A stretch of 64,000 nt of DNA from Arcicella sp038230735 (GCA_038230735.1 JBBRMR010000008.1:33970-97969), one strand, 5' to 3'; positions 41,039 to 49,615 are shown, counted from the stretch's first letter. Made by a program: numbers and translations. The notes: generated by a model from the letters alone, not told the origin.

Positions 41039-41551
41039 TATAATAGATTTCCCGAACCCCTGCGAGAAGGATTTTTTAAGGATTAATTTCGAAAGGGGGT
41101 TAGTAACACAGACGAAAGGGTAGTTTAATAATTAGTAATGGTAATGTTAAAACGTAGTATTGAATAAAAAGTTATATCGAAGTCGAATTTAGTGATTTCT
41201 TTGATAGAATTTTCTTTAAATAATTAATTTAACAATGAAAAATGTTGTTAAAATTCAGGAATATAAAAAATAAGTATTTGTACTCAATAATTTATGGAAT
41301 CACAAGCTAAATTTTATAAATATGTTTTAATTTGAAGGATAAATTCTGACAAATGCAAGAAGTATTAGAATTTCATCATTTTTTTTCTACAAATTTTCAA
41401 GTCAAATTCTTTATTTGTGTAATACATTACTTATTGAATGATATTTTAACCATGAAAAATTGACTTGATTTAAGGTTTTTTATAGTTTTGTAGAGTATTC
41501 TAACGAATATAAATTTTCAACCTAACAAAGTGGCGGCTTTGTTGGGTTTTT
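41039..41551. other. 513-nt intergenic region between M16 peptidase and mntR
   Basis: Very AT-rich. The left ~400 nt show no gene I would call; one 36-codon ORF at about 41354 is not convincing. The right end carries a consensus plus-strand promoter (41460-41490) and a hairpin with T tail (41519-41553), together defining a possible very short transcript. Confidence 0.6.
41460..41490 (+). promoter_or_regulatory. Consensus promoter in the M16-mntR gap
   Basis: TTG at 41460-41462, exactly 20 nt, then TAGTTTTG at 41483-41490. It points towards the terminator at 41519, with no coding sequence between. Confidence 0.6.
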
Positions 41552-41553
41552 TT
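41497..41553 (+). ncRNA. Possible small RNA (about 57 nt)
   Basis: Predicted from promoter (41460-41490) to terminator (hairpin 41519-41548 with T tail). Nothing about its sequence matches a family I know. It overlaps the 3' end of mntR on the opposite strand by 2 nt. It could be a real short transcript or a by-product of a terminator that protects mntR. Confidence 0.3.
41519..41553 (+). terminator. Terminator, plus-strand direction
   Basis: AACCTAACAAAG pairs with CTTTGTTGGGTT around TGGCGG with one T-G wobble, followed by TTTTT. The T run is on the plus strand, so it fits a rightward transcript better than mntR. Confidence 0.75.
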
Positions 41554-42208
41554 ATGTTTTCACCAATAAATTTTTTGCCACTTCCGTACTGATAAAACAG
41601 TCATTTGCCCCTCCAATTTTTATGGTCAAGGATTTATCAAAATCATTTATTTCAAAGACACAAATCTCCACGCCAAGTTGCAAGCCAATTTTTGCTAAGT
41701 ATTGTAAAAATGTCGCTGAATGTTGAGAAACGCCCATCATTATAACGGACTGATTGACAGGTATTTCTGATAAATTTTTATAGCCAGATTCGGGCATACG
41801 ACCTTGTGCGTCAGGTATAGGGTCGCCGTGAGGGTCAAATTTTGGAAAGCCCAAAAACTCGTCTAATTTATAGACTAATTCTTCGGAATCAATGTGTTCC
41901 AATTGTTCAGCAATTTCATGGACTTCATCCCAGTTAAATCTCAACTTTTCTACTAAAAAAACCTCCCACAAACGGTGTTTTCGGATGACAGTCAATGCTA
42001 CTTTTTCACCTAATTCTGTAAGCCTAACTCCTTGGTATTTTTGATAATTAACTAACTGTTTTTCAGACAATTTACGCAACATATCCGTTACCGAAGCCGC
42101 CTTGGTTTGGGTCAGTTCAGCCACGGCATTCGTGCTTATCTCACTCTCCGTTTCGGCAGAAAGTTTATAGATAATTTTTAAGTAATTCTCTTCGGTAAAA
42201 GATGTCAT
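41552..42208 (-). CDS. mntR: DtxR/MntR-family manganese-dependent repressor
   Basis: A 218-aa metal-sensing regulator. The N-terminal winged helix is EENYLKIIYKLSAE...AELTQTKAASVTDMLRKLSEKQLV. The dimerisation/metal domain contains VIRKHRLWEVFLVEKL and HEIAEQLEHIDSEELVYKLDEFLG. The C-terminal ~75 residues resemble the FeoA-like SH3 domain (NLSEIPVNQSVIMMGVSQHS). Divergent from an Nramp manganese transporter with a palindromic site between them, it most likely represses that gene when Mn(II) or Fe(II) is plentiful. The choice of Mn is inferred from the neighbour. Confidence 0.93.
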   Translation of the reverse strand: MTSFTEENYLKIIYKLSAETESEISTNAVAELTQTKAASVTDMLRKLSEKQLVNYQKYQGVRLTELGEKVALTVIRKHRLWEVFLVEKLRFNWDEVHEIAEQLEHIDSEELVYKLDEFLGFPKFDPHGDPIPDAQGRMPESGYKNLSEIPVNQSVIMMGVSQHSATFLQYLAKIGLQLGVEICVFEINDFDKSLTIKIGGANDCFISTEVAKNLLVKT

Positions 42209-42301
42209 TTTTTTAGGGATTTGGGATTAGGTAATCTGGGGATAGTGGATGGTATGGAATCTCTTATCCCTATCGCCTAAAACCTAACACCTTAATATAA
42301 A

Positions 42302-42309
42302 CAAAGATA
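42302..42309 (-). promoter_or_regulatory. -7 promoter element for mntR
   Basis: Reads TATCTTTG on the minus strand. It adjoins the palindrome TTATCTTTCAAGGTAATAA (about 42310-42328), so mntR may be autoregulated. Confidence 0.45.
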
Positions 42310-42333
42310 TTATCTTTCAAGGTAATAAATAAA

Positions 42334-42351
42334 TTTTAGACTAATCTAAAA
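42334..42351 (+). promoter_or_regulatory. MntR operator palindrome
   Basis: TTTTAGACTAATCTAAAA, pairing at 16 of 18 positions. Its TTAG/CTAA half-sites resemble DtxR/IdeR/MntR boxes. It sits 7 nt upstream of the mntH -33 element between the divergent mntR and mntH. Confidence 0.65.
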
Positions 42352-42358
42352 ATATATT

Positions 42359-42389
42359 TTGGATTGTCGAGTATGAAATATTAAATTTG
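42359..42389 (+). promoter_or_regulatory. mntH promoter
   Basis: TTG at 42359-42361, exactly 20 nt, then TAAATTTG at 42382-42389. The expected start of transcription is about 42396, which leaves the GTG at 42413 as the better start codon than the TTG at 42398. Confidence 0.65.
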
Positions 42390-42412
42390 TTTTAAACTTG
42401 AAAATTATAATT

Positions 42413-43723
42413 GTGGAGAAGAAAAATAAAATTATATCTAAATCATTACCAGAAGTTTATGCCTCCATTAAAGTACCCAAATTTGGCACATTTTGGCAAA
42501 AACTTTGGGCATTTACTGGTCCTGGATTAATGATTGCAGTTGGCTATATGGACCCGGGCAATTGGGCAACGGACATTGCAGGAGGAGCAAAATTTGGCTA
42601 TACGCTCATTTCAGTGGTGTTAATTTCCAACCTTTTTGCGATGTTATTGCAACACCTTTCCCTCAAATTGGGCATTGCCACGGGGCATGATTTGGCTCAG
42701 GCTTGTCGAAATAATTACTCCAAAACCACTTCTTTTATCCTCTGGATTCTCTGCGAAATTGCCATTGCCGCCTGCGATTTGGCGGAAGTAATTGGTTCAG
42801 CCATTGCCTTAAATTTGCTTTTTGGCTTGCCCCTAACGGTTGGCGTAATCATCACGGTCTTGGACGTTTTGGTTTTATTATACTTCCAAAATAAGGGTTT
42901 CAGAGCCTTAGAGAGTATCATTGCGGCTTTGATTTTTATGATATTTTGTTGCTTTACCTACGAAATAATCGTATCGCAACCCTCAATTTATCAGGTGTTT
43001 GGGAACATTATTCCAAAACCACAAATCATCACAAATCCAGAAATGTTATACGTTGCTATCGGGATTTTGGGGGCAACCGTGATGCCTCATAATCTCTATC
43101 TTCATTCCAGTATTGTTCAAACCCGCAACTTTGAAAAAACCTCCGAAGGCAAACGTTCAGCCGTATTTTTTGCTACGATTGACTCAACTATTTCCTTGGC
43201 ATTGGCATTCTTTATCAATGCTGCCATTTTGATTTTGGCAGCGGCAACTTTTCATAATTCAGGTAATCAAAATGTAGCGGATATCAACGATGCCTACCAC
43301 TTGCTTGACCCCGTTTTGGGCGTAAAGTTTGCGGGGATTTTCTTTGCCGTAGCCCTGTTAGCGGCAGGTCAAAACTCTACGCTTACGGGTACGTTGGCGG
43401 GGCAAATTGTGATGGAAGGATTTCTGAATATTCAACTAAAACCTTGGATTAGACGACTGATAACCAGACTAATAGCCATTATTCCAGCTTTAATAGTTAC
43501 CATTATTTACGGAGAAAAAGGCACAGGCGAACTCTTGGTTTTGAGTCAAGTAATTTTGTCTTTCCAATTAAGTTTTGCCGTTGTGCCATTGGTTATGTTT
43601 ACGAGTGATAAACTCCAAATGGGCGAATTTGTGAATTCAACATTAGTAAAAATTTCTTCATGGGTAGTTGCCGTAATTATCATCGGATTGAATGTATATT
43701 TGTTATGGAAAACGTTTTTTTGA
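42413..43723 (+). CDS. mntH: Nramp-family Mn2+/Fe2+ transporter
   Basis: Proton-coupled divalent metal importer, 436 aa with 11 predicted membrane helices. The metal-binding motifs are present: helix 1 GYMDPGNWATD (D47-P-G-N50) and helix 6 GATVMPHNLYLHSS (the A/M-P-H motif). LLAAGQNSTLTGTLAGQIVMEGFL is the transport signature. The start is the GTG at 42413; an in-frame TTG at 42398 falls at the predicted transcript start. Divergent to mntR with a palindromic operator, so it is expected to be repressed by manganese. Confidence 0.93.
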   Translation: MEKKNKIISKSLPEVYASIKVPKFGTFWQKLWAFTGPGLMIAVGYMDPGNWATDIAGGAKFGYTLISVVLISNLFAMLLQHLSLKLGIATGHDLAQACRNNYSKTTSFILWILCEIAIAACDLAEVIGSAIALNLLFGLPLTVGVIITVLDVLVLLYFQNKGFRALESIIAALIFMIFCCFTYEIIVSQPSIYQVFGNIIPKPQIITNPEMLYVAIGILGATVMPHNLYLHSSIVQTRNFEKTSEGKRSAVFFATIDSTISLALAFFINAAILILAAATFHNSGNQNVADINDAYHLLDPVLGVKFAGIFFAVALLAAGQNSTLTGTLAGQIVMEGFLNIQLKPWIRRLITRLIAIIPALIVTIIYGEKGTGELLVLSQVILSFQLSFAVVPLVMFTSDKLQMGEFVNSTLVKISSWVVAVIIIGLNVYLLWKTFF

Positions 43724-43840
43724 TGGCAGTTGGCTTTCGGCAATCAGCTGTCGGTTTAAAGGCTTCAAGAAAATATCCATATAAAATGCAGTTATCAAAA
43801 TCCCAAAGTTGAAAGCCGATTGCTGACAGCCGAATGCCAA
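43724..43840. repeat. Imperfect inverted repeat rich in GCCGA/TCGGC words
   Basis: A left arm near 43724-43755 (TTGGCTTTCGGCAATCAGC) and a right arm 43810-43839 (AAAGCCGATTGCTGACAGCC) are partial reverse complements. The same vocabulary recurs at 61255-61285. Confidence 0.55.
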
Positions 43841-43852
43841 AATAAATTCTCT

Positions 43853-44173
43853 ATGAAAATATTAGACCCCAACGGATTGATTGATAATCTGTACAAATAC
43901 GTCCAAACCAATATTGAAATTGCGAAAGTTGATGTACAAGAAAAAATAGAAAATATGGTCAAAAAAGTGGCTGTATTCGCTATTTTGGTTCTTTCGGTGG
44001 CTTTGTTGTTGGTATTTATTCTCATTACCTTGGCTCTTTTCTTGAACCAAACTCTTTCCAGTAATTATCTCGGATTCTTGATTGTTTCGGCACTTTTGGC
44101 GGTAATTACGGGCATTACTTTTTTTATGGTAAAACAATTTCTAACTTCGGATAAAACTGAAACTTTACCGTAA
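43853..44173 (+). CDS. Holin-X-like (phage holin family) small membrane protein
   Basis: A 106-aa protein with an N-terminal amphipathic segment (LYKYVQTNIEIAKVDVQEKIENMVKK). Two transmembrane helices follow (VAVFAILVLSVALLLVFILITLALFL and YLGFLIVSALLAVITGITFFMV). This is the layout of the Holin-X/YqjE (DUF1469) family, which is found in non-phage chromosomes with no proven lytic role. The start at 43853 was chosen because the upstream part of the frame lies in an inverted repeat. It lies 11 nt before the beta-CASP gene and is probably co-transcribed with it. Confidence 0.75.
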   Translation: MKILDPNGLIDNLYKYVQTNIEIAKVDVQEKIENMVKKVAVFAILVLSVALLLVFILITLALFLNQTLSSNYLGFLIVSALLAVITGITFFMVKQFLTSDKTETLP

Positions 44174-44184
44174 CAAATTAAAAT

Positions 44185-45585
44185 ATGAAAATCCAATTTC
44201 ACGGGGCAGCCCAGCAAGTTACAGGCTCAAAACATTTAATAATCACTGATAAAGGCACAAAAATTCTCTTAGATTGCGGTTTATTTCAAGGAATAAATAC
44301 CCAACCACTGAACCAAGAATTTGCCTTTGACCCTCACGAAATTGACTACGTTGTCCTCTCTCACGCCCATATTGACCACACGGGACTGTTGCCCAGATTA
44401 GTTGGAAAAGGCTATTCGGGTAAAATATTCTGTACTGCCGCCACCAAAGATTTATGTTCTATTTTGTTAGGAGATTCTGCCCGAATTCAAGAAAGTGATT
44501 TGGAAAGAGTTAATAAAAGGCGTGCAAAAAGAGGTGAAGCAATCTTAGAAAATTTATATTCACAAGAAGATGTTGATAAGACACTTTCGCAGATGGAAGC
44601 CATCAATTTCAGAGAAGAATTTTGGCTTAGTGATGAGGTAAGTTGTTTCTTTACGGACACAGGACACATCTTAGGTTCTGCCGCAATAATGCTAACGATA
44701 AAGGAAAATAGTGAAGTGAAAAAGCTATTTTTCTCGGGTGATATTGGTCGCCCGAACGATAAAATTTTGAAATCTCCCGAAACATTCTCTCAGGCCGATT
44801 ATATCATTTGTGAATCAACTTATGGCTCAAAGTTGCATGAAACCGAGGTTGATGTGAAGGCTCATTTATTGGCAATTGTTCAAAAAGTATGCGTTGAACA
44901 AAAGGGGAAACTCTTGATTCCAGCTTTTTCCATTGACCGTACCCAAGAATTAGTTTATGCTCTTGACCAATTGGAAAATGAAGGTAAATTACCTCCAATA
45001 AAGGTTTTTGTAGATTCACCATTATCAGTGAATGCTACTCAAATTATGAAAAATCACCCTGAATGTTTTAATCCAGAGGTGTTGCAATACTTGAAACACG
45101 GCGATGGAGATGCTTTTGGTTTTCCCAATTTATACTACGTTTCGGCAACGGAGGATTCTAAGAAATTAAATGAATTACAAGAGCCTTGCATTATTATTTC
45201 GGCATCGGGCATGGCAGAGGCGGGGCGGATAAAGCACCATATTGCCAACCATATTGAGGATGCAAATTGTGCAGTGCTTTTAGTAGGTTATACTACGCCA
45301 AGTAGCTTAGGTGGGCAGTTGAAAGCGGGCATGAAAAAGGTGAATATTTTTGGCAAGGACTTGGCAGTAAAAGCCGATATTTTTGTGATGGATTCATTTT
45401 CTGCCCATGCGGATTATCAAGAAATAATACAATTTTTAAGTTGTCAAAATAAATCCAAAATCAAAAAGTTATTCTTGGTTCATGGAGATTTTGAAGTTCA
45501 GAAGATTTTCAAGGAAAAACTCTTGTTGGAAGGTTACCATGATGTGTATATTCCTGGGCATCAGGAGGAAGTTGTGTTGGAGTAA
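44185..45585 (+). CDS. MBL-fold beta-CASP RNase-like protein
   Basis: A 466-aa metallo-beta-lactamase-fold nuclease of the CPSF73/YSH1 type. The two-zinc motif is H60-x-H62-x-D64-H65 (SHAHIDHTGLLP). FTDTGHILGSAA supplies the next histidine, and FFSGDIGRPND the bridging aspartate. The beta-CASP cap is between about 200 and 380 (LLIPAFSIDRTQELVYAL). The C-terminal motifs SASGMAEAGRIKHH and DSFSAHADYQEI complete the RNA-processing subclass. It probably cleaves RNA in the cytoplasm; the substrate is unknown. Confidence 0.92.
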   Translation: MKIQFHGAAQQVTGSKHLIITDKGTKILLDCGLFQGINTQPLNQEFAFDPHEIDYVVLSHAHIDHTGLLPRLVGKGYSGKIFCTAATKDLCSILLGDSARIQESDLERVNKRRAKRGEAILENLYSQEDVDKTLSQMEAINFREEFWLSDEVSCFFTDTGHILGSAAIMLTIKENSEVKKLFFSGDIGRPNDKILKSPETFSQADYIICESTYGSKLHETEVDVKAHLLAIVQKVCVEQKGKLLIPAFSIDRTQELVYALDQLENEGKLPPIKVFVDSPLSVNATQIMKNHPECFNPEVLQYLKHGDGDAFGFPNLYYVSATEDSKKLNELQEPCIIISASGMAEAGRIKHHIANHIEDANCAVLLVGYTTPSSLGGQLKAGMKKVNIFGKDLAVKADIFVMDSFSAHADYQEIIQFLSCQNKSKIKKLFLVHGDFEVQKIFKEKLLLEGYHDVYIPGHQEEVVLE

Positions 45586-45647
45586 AGTAATAAATTTTAT
45601 AGATACAGATTTGAAAATTTGACGACATCCCATTTGTTTACTGAAAT

Positions 45648-46232
45648 TTACACCTTCAAAAAATTCTCAATAATCCGCTGTCCTTCCTTCCCACTAATCT
45701 CCGTGTGAAACTGGGCGGCGTAAAAATTATCCTTTTGCAACATTGCCGAAAATGGCTGAACATAGTCGCAAGTAGCAACGGTGTATGGACTCATTTCGGC
45801 ATAATAACTATGGACAAAATACATAAAACTATTTTCGTTTAAGCCCTCTGTCAATCCATTTTTGAAGTCAAAAACATTGTTCCAACCCACGTGTGGTACT
45901 TTGTAAATATCTGATTTAAAACGCTTTACGTCAATATCAAAAATACTCATACAGGTCGTATCATTTTCTTCGGAGTGTCGGCACATCAATTGCATTCCTA
46001 CGCACGTACCCAAAACGGGCTGCGTGAGCGTGGGAATAACTTTATCCAAACCTTTTTCTCGTAAATATGCCATTGCGGTACTCGCCTCGCCCACGCCTGG
46101 GAAAATTACACGGTCGGCTGTACGGATTTCTTGTTCGTCATCCGTCCAAAGGTAACTCGTTCCGATGCGGTCTAAGGCGTACATCACCGATTGAACGTTA
46201 CCAGCGTTGTATTTGATAATAACTGTTTTCAT
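45648..46232 (-). CDS. hisH: Imidazole glycerol phosphate synthase, glutaminase subunit
   Basis: A 194-aa class I glutamine amidotransferase delivering ammonia to HisF in histidine synthesis. The triad is C77 (LGTCVGMQ), H176 and E178 (FHTEISGKEG). The usual Pro between H and E is replaced by Thr. Other family markers are PGVGEASTAM and VPHVGWNNV. No other his genes are in this window; the downstream partner would lie outside or elsewhere. A -7 element (minus TAAATTTG, 46279-46286) is 47 nt upstream, and the EPS operon ends at a terminator before it. A role in nucleotide-sugar amidotransfer cannot be excluded. Confidence 0.88.
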   Translation of the reverse strand: MKTVIIKYNAGNVQSVMYALDRIGTSYLWTDDEQEIRTADRVIFPGVGEASTAMAYLREKGLDKVIPTLTQPVLGTCVGMQLMCRHSEENDTTCMSIFDIDVKRFKSDIYKVPHVGWNNVFDFKNGLTEGLNENSFMYFVHSYYAEMSPYTVATCDYVQPFSAMLQKDNFYAAQFHTEISGKEGQRIIENFLKV

Positions 46233-46278
46233 AAAGCCCCCAACCCCAAAGGAGATTAGTTTTGATTAGTATTTTCTA

Positions 46279-46286
46279 CAAATTTA
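46279..46286 (-). promoter_or_regulatory. -7 promoter element for hisH
   Basis: Reads TAAATTTG on the minus strand (TAnnTTTG), 47 nt upstream of the hisH ATG. No TTG -33 is seen at 20 nt. Confidence 0.4.
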
Positions 46287-46324
46287 CTTAAAATCGGGCT
46301 AATTTTATTTTAAAATCTGCTAAA

Positions 46325-46359
46325 CAAGGAAGGCTTCGTTTTAAATGAAGCCTTCCTTG
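46325..46359 (-). terminator. Terminator at the end of the exopolysaccharide operon
   Basis: CAAGGAAGGCTTC pairs perfectly with GAAGCCTTCCTTG around a 9-nt loop. The T tail on the minus strand is weak (TTTAGC). It separates the operon from hisH. Confidence 0.7.
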
Positions 46360-46391
46360 AAAACTACAATAATGAAATTCAATTGCCCTTT

Positions 46392-48515
46392 TTAAATAGC
46401 TATTTTCACCCAACTTTTTGTTTTCAAAGACTCTACCGCCGCCAAACTTACTTTTGAAGTATTGATGATTTCTTCGATGGGAATAATGGCTTCTCCACCG
46501 TTTCTGAGTCTATCCAAAAATAGCCTGAATTGCTCAAAATGTCCTTTATCTTGGCTTCGAGACATTCCCGAAGACTTTGTTCCGTAGTATTCTGATTTCT
46601 TAAAATTATCAATAATTAACGTTTTGCCTTGCGAATATACTTCAATTCTTTCTTTGGAATACCCTTTATTTCCGTTAGCAAGATAGTTGATTGTCCCCGT
46701 TGAACCGTTTTTATATTTCAATAAAATAGAAGCATTATCAGTGTTGTCGGTAGGATTTTGTCCCATCGCATTCATGACCACACTTTCAACCAAACTCCCT
46801 GACAAATAGGTGATTAAGTCTATCAAATGACAGGCTTCCCCGATGATTCTGCCACCGCCAGTATTCATATTCTGCGTCCAATGATTAGCTGGAATATCTC
46901 CTGCATTCATCGTGGCAATTACGTTGATAAGGTTGTTTGAGTTGCCCAATTGCTTCTTGACATCTTGGGCAAAAGGGGAAAATCTACGATTATATCCAAC
47001 CGTTAAAGTCTTGCCCGATTGTTCATAAACTTCAATGATTCTATCCAATTCTGTATGATTGAGAGCCAATGGTTTTTCCACAAAAACGTGCTTTCCTGCC
47101 CGCAATGCCGCTATACACACATGGGCGTGGGCATCGTGGCGAGTGGTGATAATGACGGCTGAAACCTTAACATCGTTCAGAATATCATCATTATTAGTGG
47201 TAGAAAACTGAACGCCATATTTCTTCGCCATCAATGTTCCCGAAAGTCCCGAAGCCGAGGAAAAGTATTTGATATTAGCCTTGAGTTTGGATAAAATTGG
47301 CAATACGGTAGCCTTCGTAAAATTGCCCGAACCGATGATTCCTAAAATGTCATTTGTTGAATTGAAAGAATGGTTGTTGAGCAGAATCTTAGTTTCAGAA
47401 ACATCAACGTCTTCTCTATATTTCAGAATGGAGGCAATAGATTTTGAGTTTTCGATATTTCCATAAACTTGATGATAGTCTTGAAAATCAACGACCTCCG
47501 TAATTAAAGGCTGTATACTCAAACGTCCCGAAGCGATAGTTTTCAAGACTGTTTCAAAATTTCGTTTTGCCGTCCAACGTACAAATCCGATGGGATAATC
47601 CTGTCCATTTTGCTCATAATCTGCCTCGTGTCTGCCCGCCCCATACGAACATGACACTTGAAAAGTAAGTTCTTTTTCGTAGAAATCTGCCCGTTGAAGA
47701 TTCAAGCCAATTACGCCCACCAATACGATTCTCCCCCGTTTGCGAGACATTCGGGAGGCTTGGGAAATGACTTCGTTTGAAGAATTTGAAGCCGTAATAA
47801 TCACGGCATCAACCCCCACATTTTGCGTAATTTCTTGGGTAATTTTTACTGTATCAATATCTGCTGAAACTTTAAAGGCTTTGATACCTTTAGTATTGGC
47901 TAAATCTACTTTATACTGGTCAAAATCAAACGCAATCACCTCGCAACCATTGGCTTGCAATAATTCAGCGGTCAGTTGCCCAATTAATCCCAAGCCAGTT
48001 ACGACCACCGTTTCGCCAAAAGTGGGGTTCGCCAAACGGATTCCTTGCAAAGCAATTGCCCCGACCACCGTGAAAGTTGCTTCTTCATCCGTAACGTTTT
48101 CGGGAATGTGGGCAACCAAATTTTTAGGCACACAAACCACCTCGGCATGATGTCCGTTGGAAGCCACACGGTCGCCAATGTTGAACTCCGAAACGCCTTC
48201 GCCAACCGCAATAATTTCGCCCACGTTGCAATATCCCAAAGGCAAAGGTTCGGATAATTTTCTGAAAATTGCCTCAACTGTTGGGCGTAAACCATCCGTT
48301 TTTACTTTGTCAAGAACTTGCTTTACTTTCTCAGGTTGCTGACGAGCCTTTTCAATCAAATTAGCCTTTCCGAACTCCACGAGCATTTTTTCAGTCCCCA
48401 ACGAAACCAAACTACGATGCGTTTTTATCAAAACACAGCCTTTTCGCACCTGCGGAACAGGTATATTTTCCAAAAGTGTTTCACCTGTTCTGAGGTTTTG
48501 GATGAGTTGTTTCAT
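46392..48515 (-). CDS. Two-domain oxidoreductase: Zn-type alcohol dehydrogenase fused to Gfo/Idh/MocA
   Basis: A 707-aa bi-domain enzyme. Residues ~1-360 form a medium-chain dehydrogenase fold with a Rossmann motif (GETVVVTGLGLIGQLTAELL) but without a clear catalytic-zinc set at the usual position. Residues ~390-700 form a Gfo/Idh/MocA domain (LGIIGSGNFTKATVLPIL, GKHVFVEKPLAL, NTGGGRIIGEACHLIDL). These fusions occur in polysaccharide clusters, where a sugar is probably oxidised and reduced. The ATG at 48515 overlaps the wecB stop by 4 nt (ATGA), so it is translationally coupled. It is the last gene of the operon. Confidence 0.85.
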   Translation of the reverse strand: MKQLIQNLRTGETLLENIPVPQVRKGCVLIKTHRSLVSLGTEKMLVEFGKANLIEKARQQPEKVKQVLDKVKTDGLRPTVEAIFRKLSEPLPLGYCNVGEIIAVGEGVSEFNIGDRVASNGHHAEVVCVPKNLVAHIPENVTDEEATFTVVGAIALQGIRLANPTFGETVVVTGLGLIGQLTAELLQANGCEVIAFDFDQYKVDLANTKGIKAFKVSADIDTVKITQEITQNVGVDAVIITASNSSNEVISQASRMSRKRGRIVLVGVIGLNLQRADFYEKELTFQVSCSYGAGRHEADYEQNGQDYPIGFVRWTAKRNFETVLKTIASGRLSIQPLITEVVDFQDYHQVYGNIENSKSIASILKYREDVDVSETKILLNNHSFNSTNDILGIIGSGNFTKATVLPILSKLKANIKYFSSASGLSGTLMAKKYGVQFSTTNNDDILNDVKVSAVIITTRHDAHAHVCIAALRAGKHVFVEKPLALNHTELDRIIEVYEQSGKTLTVGYNRRFSPFAQDVKKQLGNSNNLINVIATMNAGDIPANHWTQNMNTGGGRIIGEACHLIDLITYLSGSLVESVVMNAMGQNPTDNTDNASILLKYKNGSTGTINYLANGNKGYSKERIEVYSQGKTLIIDNFKKSEYYGTKSSGMSRSQDKGHFEQFRLFLDRLRNGGEAIIPIEEIINTSKVSLAAVESLKTKSWVKIAI

Positions 48516-49615
48516 GGAATTTTTAGTTTCACCAAAATCTCCGCAATTCGCTCCGCAGTTTTTCCATCCCAAAGTGGTGGAATTTGTCCTTTCTTGGTTT
48601 TTCCTTCCAAAATTTCCACTAATTTTTCGTGAACCGTCTGTGGATTTAAGTCTGCCAAAAGCTGATTTGTACCCATTTCAACGGTTACGGGACGTTCGGT
48701 GGAATCTCTAAATGTCAAACATGGTATTTTCAAAAAAGTCGTCTCTTCCTGAATTCCGCCCGAATCGGTAATGATTAATGAGGCGTTTTGCATCAATTGT
48801 AAAAACTCCAAATATCCCTGTGGCTCGGTCAGAATGAGGTTTTTGATAGAATCTAACTGCTCATAAAGTCCAAACTTTTTCAAATTATTTGCCGTTCTGG
48901 GGTGAATCGGTAATACTACTTTTTTGTATTTCGCAGTATCCTTAATAATCTCCAAAATTGCTTTTAGTCCCTCTTCCGTATCGACATTAGCAGGACGGTG
49001 CATGGTCATTATTACGAAGTCATCTTTCTGTAAACCCAAATCCGTCAAGACACTGGTTTGGCGAGCTTTTTCGAGATAATGTACCAATGAATCAATCATC
49101 ACATTACCCACAAAAAACACCTTTTCATCGGGTACGCCCTCTCGTTTAAGATTATCAACGCCCGACTGTTCGGTAATAAATAAAAAATCAGCTACCGAAT
49201 CTGTCAAAATTCGATTCAATTCTTCGGGCATTGAACGATCGCCACTACGCAAACCCGCCTCTACGTGAGCCACGGGAATATGCAGTTTTATTGCCACCAA
49301 CGCACAAGCAAGTGTGGCGTTTACATCGCCCACGACTAACACTAAATCAGGCTGTTCTGCCAAAACAACCTTCTCAAATTCGAGCATTGTTTTTGCCGTA
49401 ACCTCCGTGTGCGAACCTCCCCCGACACCCAAAAAATAGTGTGGTTTGGGCATTTGCAATTGCTCGAAAAAGACATCACTCATCTTGGCATCAAAATGCT
49501 GACCCGTATGGACAATTTTGGAATCAATTTCGGAATGTGCTTGAAAAGCACGGTGCAAGGGAGCGACTTTCATGAAGTTTGGTCTCGCCCCGACTATATT
49601 TAGGATTTTTATCAT
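48512..49615 (-). CDS. wecB: UDP-N-acetylglucosamine 2-epimerase (non-hydrolysing)
   Basis: Interconverts UDP-GlcNAc and UDP-ManNAc for polysaccharide synthesis. The 367-aa protein has GT-B-like epimerase motifs: NIVGARPNFMKVAPL at the N-terminus, VVGDVNATLACALVA, HVEAGLRSGDRSMPEELNR, and DSGGIQEETTFLKIPCLTFRD. The ATG overlaps the upstream stop by 4 nt, and the downstream ATG overlaps its own stop by 4 nt, so it lies in a tightly coupled stretch. It implies ManNAc or a derivative in the polymer repeat unit. Confidence 0.94.
   Translation of the reverse strand: MIKILNIVGARPNFMKVAPLHRAFQAHSEIDSKIVHTGQHFDAKMSDVFFEQLQMPKPHYFLGVGGGSHTEVTAKTMLEFEKVVLAEQPDLVLVVGDVNATLACALVAIKLHIPVAHVEAGLRSGDRSMPEELNRILTDSVADFLFITEQSGVDNLKREGVPDEKVFFVGNVMIDSLVHYLEKARQTSVLTDLGLQKDDFVIMTMHRPANVDTEEGLKAILEIIKDTAKYKKVVLPIHPRTANNLKKFGLYEQLDSIKNLILTEPQGYLEFLQLMQNASLIITDSGGIQEETTFLKIPCLTFRDSTERPVTVEMGTNQLLADLNPQTVHEKLVEILEGKTKKGQIPPLWDGKTAERIAEILVKLKIP

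Noticed and set aside
41354..41464. 36-codon plus-strand ORF in the M16-mntR gap
   Set aside because: Phe/His/Ile-rich composition expected from AT-rich DNA, no promoter match before it, and no recognisable motif.
42398..42412. TTG at 42398 as the mntH start
   Set aside because: It lies about 2 nt after the expected transcription start from the perfect promoter at 42359-42389; the GTG at 42413 is more plausible.
43853..44173. Holin-X-like gene considered as evidence for a prophage
   Set aside because: No other phage genes nearby; neighbours are mntH and an RNase-like housekeeping gene.
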